The notes below the pieces were generated by a model. The model searched no databases and was not told where the DNA came from. It saw only the letters and a list, made by a program, of their open reading frames with translations. From Methylococcales bacterium (GTDB lineage Bacteria; Pseudomonadota; Gammaproteobacteria; Methylococcales; Methylomonadaceae): 9,043 bases of DNA. The position numbers and the translations under genes are program-made. Position 1 is the first letter of the stretch, and every line of letters begins with the position of its first letter. Below are positions 1 through 6,164 of this stretch, one piece after another. The stretch covers positions 1 through 9,043 of the forward strand of contig SHZG01000094.1 of NCBI GenBank assembly GCA_009692395.1, read 5' to 3'.

Positions 1-2
1 GG

Positions 3-131
3 CATAGCTTAGAATTCTTGCCGCCTTATTCACCTGACTTAAATCCTATTGAACACAAATGGGCGCAAGCTAAAGCACTTAGAAGAAAGAAAAACTGCTC
101 CACTGATACACTGTTCTCTCAGCTCTTTTAA
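3..131 (+). CDS. IS630-family transposase, C-terminal fragment (cut by window edge)
   Basis: This is the last 42 codons of a DDE transposase; the rest lies left of the window. The visible peptide begins HSLEFLPPYSPDLNPIEHKW and ends STDTLFSQLF before TAA. The LPPYSPDLNPIE block is the classic C-terminal motif of IS630/Tc1-mariner-like transposases, and its glutamate is the third acidic residue of the catalytic triad. A basic stretch (KALRRKK) follows, as is usual for the family. The frame is open from the window edge to the stop, so this part is undamaged; whether the whole enzyme is intact cannot be seen. The gene points towards the 3' end of pgi, so the insertion sits downstream of pgi, not inside it. 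Confidence 0.85.
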   Translation, partial: HSLEFLPPYSPDLNPIEHKWAQAKALRRKKNCSTDTLFSQLF

Positions 132-222
132 ATCATTTTATTTTGCTTTTGCTATACTGGTGTATCACAATGACTGAGAAAAACACTACATAGACAACCA
201 ATCAATAGTTTAAGTAAACGAA
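132..222. other. Non-coding gap between IS630 transposase and pgi
   Basis: This 91-bp AT-rich stretch must contain the right end of the IS630 element, because such elements end shortly after the transposase stop and duplicate a TA dinucleotide. Several TA sites are present. Without the left end of the element the terminal inverted repeat cannot be paired, so no boundary is assigned. I see no convincing intrinsic terminator for pgi, which ends at 223 on the opposite strand. Confidence 0.5.
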
Positions 223-1860
223 TCAAGAGCGGCGCAGGCGTTTATACACGTTAATGAGCGCGTTGGTTGAGCAATCATGACTGTCAATAAGCGCGTCATT
301 TTGTAATTCGGGCAGTATGACATTCGCCAATACTTTACCCAGTTCTACACCCATTTGATCAAATGAATTGATGTTCCAGACTACGCCTTGCACAAAAATT
401 TTATGTTCGTAGAAGGCTAATAATGAACCGAGGGTTTTCGGTGTCATTTTTTCAAATAGAAAGGAGTTGGAAGGCTTATTACCTACAAATACTTTAGAGG
501 CGACCAATACCGAGTCGGCTTGTTGTTCAGGGGTTAATTCTGCTTTGACTTCGTCGCTAGTTTTACCCAGCATTAAGGCTTGCGGTTGCGCAAGAAAATT
601 GGAAATCAATACATCGTGATGATCTGGAAGCGAATAATGACTATTAGCTGCGGCAAGAAAATCACAGGGTATCAATTTAGTACCTTGATGAATCAATTGA
701 AAAAATGCGTGTTGACCATTCGTTCCTGGTTGTCCCCAGATAATGGGCCCAGTGCTGTAATCAACTTTTTCGCCATTCATATCGACGCTTTTGCCATTAC
801 TTTCCATGTCGCCTTGTTGAAAATAATCAGCAAAATAGCGCATGGATTGATCGTAAGGCAACAAGGCGTGCGAATCGGCATCAAAGAAGTTGTTATACCA
901 AACGCCGAGTAAACCCATTAATACGGGAATATTATGCTCAAATGGAGTGTTTAAAAAATGTTGATCGGCTTCAAACGCACCCTGTAACAGTTCTTCAAAA
1001 TTATCCATGCCTATGTATAACGCAATGGACAAACCCACTGCTGACCATAATGAATAACGTCCGCCGACCCAATCCCAGAATTCAAACATATTGTCGGTGT
1101 CGATACCAAACTTGGCGACATTCTCTGTATGAGTGGAAATGGCAACAAAATGTTTAGCAACAGCAGCAGGGTCTTTGGTGTAGTCAAGAAACCAGTTTTT
1201 TGCGGATTTGGCATTCATCATGGTTTCTTGCGTAGAAAACACTTTGGACGCGACAATAAACAACGTGGTCTCAGGTGAAATTTGCTTCAATACTTCAACA
1301 ATATTAGTTTGGTCGATGTTCGACACATAATGCAGTTTTAAGCTGCCAGAGCTATAGGGCGTTAGGGTCATAGACACCATTTTAGGGCCTAAACCAGAAC
1401 CGCCGATACCGATATTCACCACGTCCGTAATGGCTTTACCCGTATAACCTTTCCATTCACCCGAACGAACACGCTCACAAAATACGCGCATTTTTGCCAA
1501 TACCCGATGAATATCTGGCATGACATCTTGTCCATCCATATAAACAGGTTTATTGCTACGATTACGCAACGCCGTATGCAGTACGGCGCGGTGTTCAGTG
1601 GTATTGATTTTTTCACCCTCAAATAGGGCTTTGGTTTTCGCACTCAAATTAGCATGATGAGCGAGGCTTATTAATAGCTGGAGTGTTTCTTCGTTTATTC
1701 TATTTTTAGAGTAATCAAACAAAATCTCATTAAATGCCACCGAAAATTTATCAAAACGTTGGTTATCCTGTTGAAACGCATCACGCATAGAATAATCTTT
1801 CACTTGCTGATAATGGTCTTGTAGTGCAATCCACGCGTTTGAATGAATCAAAGATGACAT
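223..1860 (-). CDS. pgi: Glucose-6-phosphate isomerase
   Basis: Cytosolic enzyme interconverting glucose-6-phosphate and fructose-6-phosphate in glycolysis and gluconeogenesis. The 545-residue product is close to the 549 residues of E. coli Pgi. Both family signatures are present: DWVGGRYSLWSAVG near residues 263-276, and QGVVWNINSFDQMGVELGK near 491-509. The sugar-phosphate loop NIGIGGSGLG lies near 149-158 and the SKVFSTQET block near 205-213. Expected catalytic residues are present: Glu353 (DMESNGK), His384 (NGQHAFF) and Lys509. The start at 1860 is preferred over an in-frame ATG 60 bases upstream because a GGAG ribosome binding site lies 7 bases before it, and the protein then begins at the usual family position. 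The upstream ATG would also fall within the likely promoter. It is divergent from the lipoprotein gene and abuts an IS630 remnant downstream. It appears intact. Confidence 0.97.
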   Translation of the reverse strand: MSSLIHSNAWIALQDHYQQVKDYSMRDAFQQDNQRFDKFSVAFNEILFDYSKNRINEETLQLLISLAHHANLSAKTKALFEGEKINTTEHRAVLHTALRNRSNKPVYMDGQDVMPDIHRVLAKMRVFCERVRSGEWKGYTGKAITDVVNIGIGGSGLGPKMVSMTLTPYSSGSLKLHYVSNIDQTNIVEVLKQISPETTLFIVASKVFSTQETMMNAKSAKNWFLDYTKDPAAVAKHFVAISTHTENVAKFGIDTDNMFEFWDWVGGRYSLWSAVGLSIALYIGMDNFEELLQGAFEADQHFLNTPFEHNIPVLMGLLGVWYNNFFDADSHALLPYDQSMRYFADYFQQGDMESNGKSVDMNGEKVDYSTGPIIWGQPGTNGQHAFFQLIHQGTKLIPCDFLAAANSHYSLPDHHDVLISNFLAQPQALMLGKTSDEVKAELTPEQQADSVLVASKVFVGNKPSNSFLFEKMTPKTLGSLLAFYEHKIFVQGVVWNINSFDQMGVELGKVLANVILPELQNDALIDSHDCSTNALINVYKRLRRS

Positions 1861-1891
1861 AATGTGGCTCCGTTTAAAGTAAATGTGTCTA

Positions 1892-1920
1892 AGTCTACGA
1901 AAAGGATAACAGGATAGCAA
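1892..1920 (-). promoter_or_regulatory. Candidate sigma-70 promoter for pgi
   Basis: Read on the minus strand, TTGCTA (1915-1920) and TAGACT (1892-1897) are separated by 17 bases. Each hexamer matches the sigma-70 consensus at four of six positions. It lies about 30 bases upstream of the chosen pgi start, leaving a short leader with the GGAG ribosome binding site. This is pattern matching only. Confidence 0.35.
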
Positions 1921-1953
1921 TAGTGAGGAACATTATCACGCTCTGCTTTGTGG

Positions 1954-1981
1954 TTGGCATTCGGCTACTGCCACATAAAAC
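1954..1981 (+). promoter_or_regulatory. Candidate promoter for the lipoprotein/glycosyltransferase pair
   Basis: TTGGCA (1954-1959, five of six matches to the -35 consensus) and TAAAAC (1976-1981, four of six) are spaced by 16 bases, about 55 bases before the lipoprotein start at 2037. The spacer is overlapped by a small dyad, TGGCA-N9-TGCCA (1955-1973), which could bind a regulator but is short enough to be chance. A downstream promoter of the two-gene unit fits the layout. Confidence 0.35.
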
Positions 1982-2036
1982 CAAACATGATTTTAATTTT
2001 TTCAACCCGTGTGTTAATTCAAAGGTGGTTCTTATT

Positions 2037-2375
2037 ATGAAAATATTTTTTTTAAACGCGCTAATAATGTTCATTGCTTGCGCCATTTTATCCTGTTCAA
2101 AACCCATTCCTGCCGAAAAATCAGCTTATGTTGGTGAATGGCAATCGGCAATCATGGGTATTTTAATCTCTCAAGACGGTAAGGTTTCCTACAAACGTAT
2201 CGAGAACGGAATCACAAAATCTGTGGATGACCCGATTAAAGCATTTGACGGTGACAACTTCGAGGTGGGCATCGGCCCGTTGACCACAACGTTTATTGTC
2301 ACTGTTCCACCGCATCAGCAAGATAATGATTGGAAAATGACGGTTGATGGCGTTGATTTGACCAAGAAACCATAG
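2037..2375 (+). CDS. Small putative lipoprotein of unknown function
   Basis: I do not recognise a named family. The 112-residue product begins with a lipoprotein-like signal peptide: MK, a hydrophobic run to about residue 18, then ILSC with the candidate lipidated Cys20. Residue +2 is Ser rather than Asp, which in enterobacterial-type sorting would favour the outer membrane. The mature part, about 93 residues, has the rhythm of a small beta-rich domain: YVGEWQS, ILISQDGKVSYKRI, DDPIKAFDGDNFEVGIG, TTTFIVTVPP, and a WKMTVDGVDLTKK ending. A longer in-frame start at 1923 exists, but it would bury the signal peptide 38 residues in. The start at 2037 has AGGTGG 8 bases upstream. It is probably co-transcribed with the glycosyltransferase 31 bp downstream. 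Confidence 0.75.
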   Translation: MKIFFLNALIMFIACAILSCSKPIPAEKSAYVGEWQSAIMGILISQDGKVSYKRIENGITKSVDDPIKAFDGDNFEVGIGPLTTTFIVTVPPHQQDNDWKMTVDGVDLTKKP

Positions 2376-2406
2376 CCCTTTTTTAAAACTAACTACGACG
2401 ATTTTT

Positions 2407-3468
2407 ATGAACAAAATTAATGCCAGTGTTGTAATTCCTAGTCATCGGTTTGACGTATCGAGTATGCGCTGCTTAATCCTAACGATAGATTTATTCCTAA
2501 CTCAGGGCTTTGAAGTGGTGGTTGCAGATAACTCTGGTTTTGCCGAAAAACACCGTAAATTACGCGCAGAGTTCTCTGATACGATTGTCTATGCTGAACC
2601 CGAAGCCGATTGTAATGCTATGGATAATTTTTTAGCGGGCTTTGCGGCAGCAAATGGTGACTATGTGTTATTTGCCACTGACGACGATACTTTTTTCCCC
2701 GTCGGAGTCGCCGCTTTAGCAAATGCTATCACCAACGCAACAGGCTACGCGGGATTTTGCGCCCCGACGGTGCGTTATGCACAAGAAGGTACGAGTGTGG
2801 CGGCTGTTCCTGATTTAAACAGTTAGTTTTTATCAGAACGATTAGCACAATGGATTACTTGTGATATTGCCGTGTGTTTTTATGGCTGTTATAGCCAACA
2901 AATCTGGCAACGTTACTTTCGCTTTGCCGAGCAGCATCCCATTAAACTGGCTCATCACGATCAATTATTGCGCTTTGTTATTGCGGATGCGGGGCAAATA
3001 GGCTGTCTTAACACCGCGTGGTTTGCTTATGATTACAGTAATTGGTCACATGGCGATACCGCACAAAACGCGCTAATTTATTACTATACCAAAGCGGGCT
3101 TTGATGACTGTATGCTTTATGTGCATTCGCTGTTAGAAGGCTTAGAAGGCGCGTTATGCCAAATTAAATTAGATGAAGTGGCAGGGCGAGAATTTCAGTA
3201 CGAGGCTATTAATGGCTATTGGTGGGGCAGTTGGCGCGTTGTCTTCGGGCAAATGATTGATATGAATCGAGACACGATGCCCCCTGAGTTATGGCAACTA
3301 TTAGAACCACTGGTCAATTACCTTGCAAACCCAGAAGATGCCAATGTTTATCAAATATTACAGTTATTGTCTGATTTTATAACAGGGGTTTATGGCAGTG
3401 ATAAAGGCTTGCAGGATTTTTGGTTGAATCAGGCGGCAGACAGTTTACGATTTGATCTGTCTACTTAA
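2407..3468 (+). pseudogene. GT2-like glycosyltransferase interrupted by one in-frame TAG
   Basis: One reading frame of 354 codons, open except for TAG at 2824-2826 (codon 140). The N-terminal part has a GT-A nucleotide-sugar fold: NASVVIPSHRFD near residues 5-16, EVVVADNSG near 36-44, and the acidic metal-binding motif FATDDDT with Asp92-94. Without the stop, the frame continues FLSERLAQWITCDIAVCFYG and on through an aromatic-rich C-terminal half to TAA at 3466. If read through, it would give a protein of about 353 residues. The N-terminal piece alone (139 residues) lacks the acceptor half; the C-terminal piece has no good ribosome binding site. The donor and acceptor cannot be predicted. The start has only a weak ribosome binding site and sits 31 bp after the lipoprotein gene, suggesting a shared transcript. 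Its stop overlaps that of phoR on the other strand. A recent nonsense mutation, a base-call error or suppression would all fit. Confidence 0.8.
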
Positions 3469-4736
3469 CAACAATCGCGTTTAAGTGCAAATTGACAGGT
3501 AAAACAACTGCCTATGCCTAGTTGGCTGGTAATAATTAGGTGGGCATCATGTCGCATGAGAACGTGTTTAACGATGGCTAAACCTAAGCCTGTGCCGCTT
3601 ACTTTTTCGCGGCGTTTTACTTCTACGCGGTAAAAACGCTCAGTGATTCGATTAATATCGGCTTTGGCAATGCCTTCGCCTTGGTCTTCAACGGTTAGAT
3701 TAACGCCCTCTTTATCTCGATACCAGCGTACTTTGACGACTGAATCATCGGGCGAGTATTTAAGTGCGTTGCCCAACAAATTAGTAAATGCACTGCGCAA
3801 TTCTTGTTCATCACCCATGATCTGGGTGTCGGTTTCTAAGGTAAGCTCAATGGGTCTGGCTGACAACGTATCACCTTCTCGACAAATCTGACTTAATAAT
3901 TCAGGCACATTGACGCAAGTGGGGGGTTTTTGTTGAGTTTCTAATCGGGTTAAGAGCAATAAATCATCGACTAGGTATTGCATTCGTTCGGTTTGTCCGT
4001 GCATTTGTAACAGCGAGGTGGTTAATACAGGGGAATAGCCATCATCTATGTCTTGCAGGGTTTCTAAATAGCCTTTTAATACCGTTAATGGCGTGCGCAG
4101 TTCGTGGGAGACGTTAGCGACAAAATCTTTGCGCATCCGTTCCATCATTTTTATTTGTGTCACATCTTGCGCTAACAGTAAGCGTAAACCCGCGCCATAA
4201 GGCACAATGCGCACTGACAAGATAATTTGATTATTGACGGGGGAAGGCACAATGACTGGTTCGCTGTAATCGCGTGAGTTGATGTAACGAATAAACTCTG
4301 GAAATCGAATTAAATTAGGAATGTGCTGCCCTTTATCGGCTAGATAAAGTCCAAATACGTCACGCGCGGCTTTATTCGTCCACTCAATTTCATTATTCGC
4401 ACCTAAGACTATCGACGCATCGGGCAAGGCTTCGGTGGATTGACGAAATTGGTCAATCATTTTAGTGAGTTTCTTTTTACGCTTTTTTTCATTTTTTCTG
4501 AGACAGTAGACGTGGTAATAAATGTCTTCCCAAATACCTGTCGATTTAGGATAACTATTCCGCGCCCCTAAACTTAGCCAATTTTCAAAACGGCTGATTT
4601 GTCTAATTTGATAAATCAGCATCCATAAGGTAAGCAATAACATCAGCAGCAAAAATAAGCCTGACATTGCACCGATAATGGCGACTAGAATAAATAACAA
4701 CAGTACGATGGTTAATTCTTTTTTCCAAGCTGCCAT
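3465..4736 (-). CDS. phoR: Phosphate-regulon sensor histidine kinase PhoR
   Basis: Inner-membrane kinase that phosphorylates PhoB when phosphate is scarce and dephosphorylates it when phosphate is plentiful. The 423-residue product has the PhoR layout: two short hydrophobic segments (about residues 8-22 and 24-42) with almost no periplasmic loop, a basic linker (KKRKKK near 84-89), a PAS domain (about 95-190), the H box FVANVSHELRTPL with phospho-acceptor His211, the N box TNLLGNALKYSP (about 318-329), the G1 box EDQGEG (350-355), and the GTGLGLAIVKH block (381-391). The lack of a large sensor domain fits a kinase that senses phosphate through the Pst transporter and PhoU, neither encoded here. 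It starts 5 bases after the phoB stop with no clear ribosome binding site, so translational coupling is likely. Its stop overlaps the convergent glycosyltransferase stop. Confidence 0.95.
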   Translation of the reverse strand: MAAWKKELTIVLLLFILVAIIGAMSGLFLLLMLLLTLWMLIYQIRQISRFENWLSLGARNSYPKSTGIWEDIYYHVYCLRKNEKKRKKKLTKMIDQFRQSTEALPDASIVLGANNEIEWTNKAARDVFGLYLADKGQHIPNLIRFPEFIRYINSRDYSEPVIVPSPVNNQIILSVRIVPYGAGLRLLLAQDVTQIKMMERMRKDFVANVSHELRTPLTVLKGYLETLQDIDDGYSPVLTTSLLQMHGQTERMQYLVDDLLLLTRLETQQKPPTCVNVPELLSQICREGDTLSARPIELTLETDTQIMGDEQELRSAFTNLLGNALKYSPDDSVVKVRWYRDKEGVNLTVEDQGEGIAKADINRITERFYRVEVKRREKVSGTGLGLAIVKHVLMRHDAHLIITSQLGIGSCFTCQFALKRDCC

Positions 4737-4741
4737 AACAT

Positions 4742-5434
4742 TTAATCGACGAGAGAGAACCGATAACCAAAACCGCGTACTGTCTGCACTAATTCTTCAC
4801 GATTGTATTCCGCTAAAATTTTACGCAGGCGGCGAATATGCACATCAATCGTGCGTTCTTCAATATACACACTACGTCCCCACACTTGATCTAATAATTG
4901 GGTGCGGCTATACACTTTGTCTGGATGGGTCATAAAAAAGTGCATTAAGCGAAATTCGGTCGGACTGACTTCGAGTAGTTTATCACCCACACTGAGCCGA
5001 TGTTGTTCGGTATCCAGTGTTAAATCACCTAGCACGATAGAGCTAGCTCCCTGTAGTTTGCCCGTTCTACGCAACACGGCACGAATCCGCGCGACCAATT
5101 CCTTGGGTGAAAATGGCTTAGTCATGTAATCATCAGCACCAATTTCTAGTCCGCGTACTTTGTCTTCTTCTTCGCCGCGTGCGGTGAGCAAAATGATAGC
5201 AATATCGCGGTACATGGGTTCTTTTTTTAAACGACGCGCCCATTCGACACCGCTGATACCAGGTAACATCCAATCTAATAGGATTAAATCAGGCAAGGCA
5301 TCATCGAGTGCTTTGTGTGCCTCTTCTGCATCTGCTACCGCTAAGGGTTTAAAACCAGCCTGTTCTAACACCATGATTAACATAGCGCGAATGGCATCTT
5401 CATCTTCAACAACAAGAATATTACAAGTGGACAT
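4742..5434 (-). CDS. phoB: Phosphate-regulon response regulator PhoB
   Basis: Cytoplasmic OmpR-class transcription factor that activates phosphate-starvation genes after phosphorylation by PhoR. The 230-residue product, a typical PhoB length, has an N-terminal receiver domain: acidic pocket EDED at 10-13, phospho-acceptor Asp54 in ILLDWMLPG, switch Thr84 and Lys106 in MTKPFSP. A short linker leads to a C-terminal winged helix (about 130-228) with PTEFRLMHFFM, YSRTQLLDQVWG, RTIDVHIRRLRK and VRGFGYRF, all close to textbook PhoB. It is the first gene of a phoBR operon on the minus strand. The start codon is preceded by pyrimidine-rich sequence with no obvious ribosome binding site, but the receiver begins at once, so the start is well placed. 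Confidence 0.96.
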   Translation of the reverse strand: MSTCNILVVEDEDAIRAMLIMVLEQAGFKPLAVADAEEAHKALDDALPDLILLDWMLPGISGVEWARRLKKEPMYRDIAIILLTARGEEEDKVRGLEIGADDYMTKPFSPKELVARIRAVLRRTGKLQGASSIVLGDLTLDTEQHRLSVGDKLLEVSPTEFRLMHFFMTHPDKVYSRTQLLDQVWGRSVYIEERTIDVHIRRLRKILAEYNREELVQTVRGFGYRFSLVD

Positions 5435-5480
5435 AATTTAATGAGGGGATAAGCAGAAATTTGGTATTGTAACAAGCCAC

Positions 5481-5510
5481 ATATTACCCTTTTATGACAA
5501 AAATAATCAA
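5481..5510 (-). promoter_or_regulatory. Candidate phoBR promoter with a single Pho-box-like half site
   Basis: On the minus strand, TTGATT (5505-5510) and TAATAT (5481-5486) are 18 bases apart, about 47 bases upstream of the phoB start. Between them, at 5494-5500, is TTGTCAT, close to the CTGTCAT half site bound by PhoB; phoB operons are often autoregulated. The partner half site expected 11 bases away (5505-5511 region) matches poorly, so a true Pho box is not demonstrated. Confidence 0.3.
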
Positions 5511-5570
5511 ATTACAACGATTCACGAGGCGTGGTCACTTAATAAAAAGTGGCGAATGATGAATAGAGAG

Positions 5571-5582
5571 CCATTATAATGG
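5571..5582. other. Perfect 12-bp palindrome containing TATAAT, between phoB and fdxA
   Basis: CCATTATAATGG reads the same on both strands and contains a perfect -10 hexamer in each direction. It is followed by two close copies of GGTTCAC (5581-5587 and 5590-5596). No good -35 lies at the usual distance on either strand. It could be an operator or an activator-dependent promoter in the 244-bp gap between the divergent genes, or chance in AT-rich DNA. Confidence 0.3.
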
Positions 5583-5602
5583 TTCACAGGGTTCACTAGG
5601 TG

Positions 5603-5631
5603 TTCTATCCTTTCAGTCTTTCTGCTAAGAT
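5603..5631 (+). promoter_or_regulatory. Candidate extended -10 promoter for fdxA
   Basis: TGCTAAGAT (5623-5631) is an extended -10 element (TGn followed by a hexamer matching TATAAT at four positions). The -35 position, 17 bases upstream (TTCTAT, 5603-5608), is weak, which extended -10 promoters tolerate. It is about 48 bases upstream of the fdxA start. Confidence 0.4.
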
Positions 5632-5678
5632 ACTGCCCGAATTCACACACTTCCACTGAAACTTTTTAGGTAATAATT

Positions 5679-6002
5679 ATGACATTCGTAGTCACTGAAA
5701 ACTGTATTAAATGTAAATTTACTGATTGCGTGGATGTATGTCCTGTCGATTGCTTCCACGTAGGGCCTAATTTTTTAGTTATTGATCCAGACGAGTGTAT
5801 TGACTGCACACTTTGTGAGCCAGAATGTCCAGCAGGTGCGATTTTTGCTGAAGATGAACTGCCCGAAGGACAAGAGCATTTTATTCAGCTCAATGCTGAA
5901 TTAGCAAAAGAATGGCCACTGATTACTGACGTAGAATCACCACTGCCTGACGCTGATGAATGGAATGGCAAAGAAGGCAAGCTAAAATTTTTAGAACGAT
6001 AA
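5679..6002 (+). CDS. fdxA: Seven-iron ferredoxin (FdxA type, 3Fe-4S plus 4Fe-4S)
   Basis: Small cytosolic electron carrier of the Azotobacter ferredoxin I class. The 107-residue protein has the diagnostic cysteine layout: C9, C12, C17, C21-P, C25, then C40-I-D-C43-T-L-C46 and C50-P. By family alignment C9, C17 and C50 bind the 3Fe-4S cluster, while C21, C40, C43 and C46 bind the 4Fe-4S cluster; C12 and C25 correspond to the non-ligand cysteines of the Azotobacter protein. The C-terminal tail (about 55-107), ending GKEGKLKFLER, is the usual FdxA extension that distinguishes it from short 2[4Fe-4S] ferredoxins. AGG lies 8 bases before the start. It appears to be transcribed alone. The redox partner cannot be told from this context. 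Confidence 0.93.
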   Translation: MTFVVTENCIKCKFTDCVDVCPVDCFHVGPNFLVIDPDECIDCTLCEPECPAGAIFAEDELPEGQEHFIQLNAELAKEWPLITDVESPLPDADEWNGKEGKLKFLER

Positions 6003-6046
6003 TTTTTCATCACGTCGTTCTGCCCACAGATTAAGAATTAAAACTG

Positions 6047-6127
6047 TGTAGGTTGGGTTAGGCGATAGTCTTAACCCAACACATCGCCAGTCACTGTTGG
6101 GTTACACTATCGCTAATCCAACCTACA
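6047..6127. repeat. Nested palindromic repeat (REP/MITE-like), 81 bp
   Basis: The outer arms TGTAGGTTGGGTTAGGCGAT... (6047-6069) and ...CGCTAATCCAACCTACA (ending 6127) pair with one mismatch and one bulged base over about 22 bp. Inside, TAACCCAACA (6072-6081) and TGTTGGGTTA (6095-6104) also pair. Each half can fold alone (GTTGGGTTA with TAACCCAAC on the left, GTTGGGTTA with TAATCCAAC on the right), so the element can form either one long hairpin or two side by side. It fills much of the 162-bp gap between fdxA and zwf. I recall similar GTAGGTTGGGTTA palindromes as scattered intergenic repeats in several bacteria. It may also act as the 3' end of the fdxA transcript, though it has no clear U tract. 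Confidence 0.8.
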
Positions 6128-6164
6128 ATTCCTACCCTTTCACCGCTTTTATCCCTCTAAAATT

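Noticed and set aside
208..219. GTTTAAGTAAAC dyad as a pgi terminator
   Set aside because: A 5-bp AT-rich stem with a 2-base gap and no U tract is too weak.
580..912. 110-codon plus-strand open frame inside pgi
   Set aside because: It lies antisense to a strongly supported pgi, has no ribosome binding site and no recognisable domain; it reflects open reverse frames of a conserved gene.
1011..1643. Minus-strand frames of 67 and 75 codons, and a plus-strand frame at 942-1157
   Set aside because: All overlap pgi in other frames; pgi motifs account for the coding signal.
1861..1920. 20-residue N-terminal extension of Pgi
   Set aside because: The ATG at 1860 has a good GGAG site and fits the family start; the extension is low-quality protein and overlaps the likely promoter.
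1923..2036. 38-residue extension of the lipoprotein
   Set aside because: It would place the signal peptide internally, whereas the ATG at 2037 has AGGTGG at good spacing.
2163..2414. Minus-strand 83-codon frame
   Set aside because: Antisense to the lipoprotein gene; no ribosome binding site or domain.
3643..3891. Plus-strand frames within phoR and phoB (also 4678-4935, 4902-5129, 5160-5441)
   Set aside because: These are shadows of phoBR on the opposite strand; their translations are serine/arginine-rich as expected from reverse reading.
5494..5511. A complete Pho box upstream of phoB
   Set aside because: Only one half site (TTGTCAT) is good; the partner at 11-base spacing matches at about two of seven positions.
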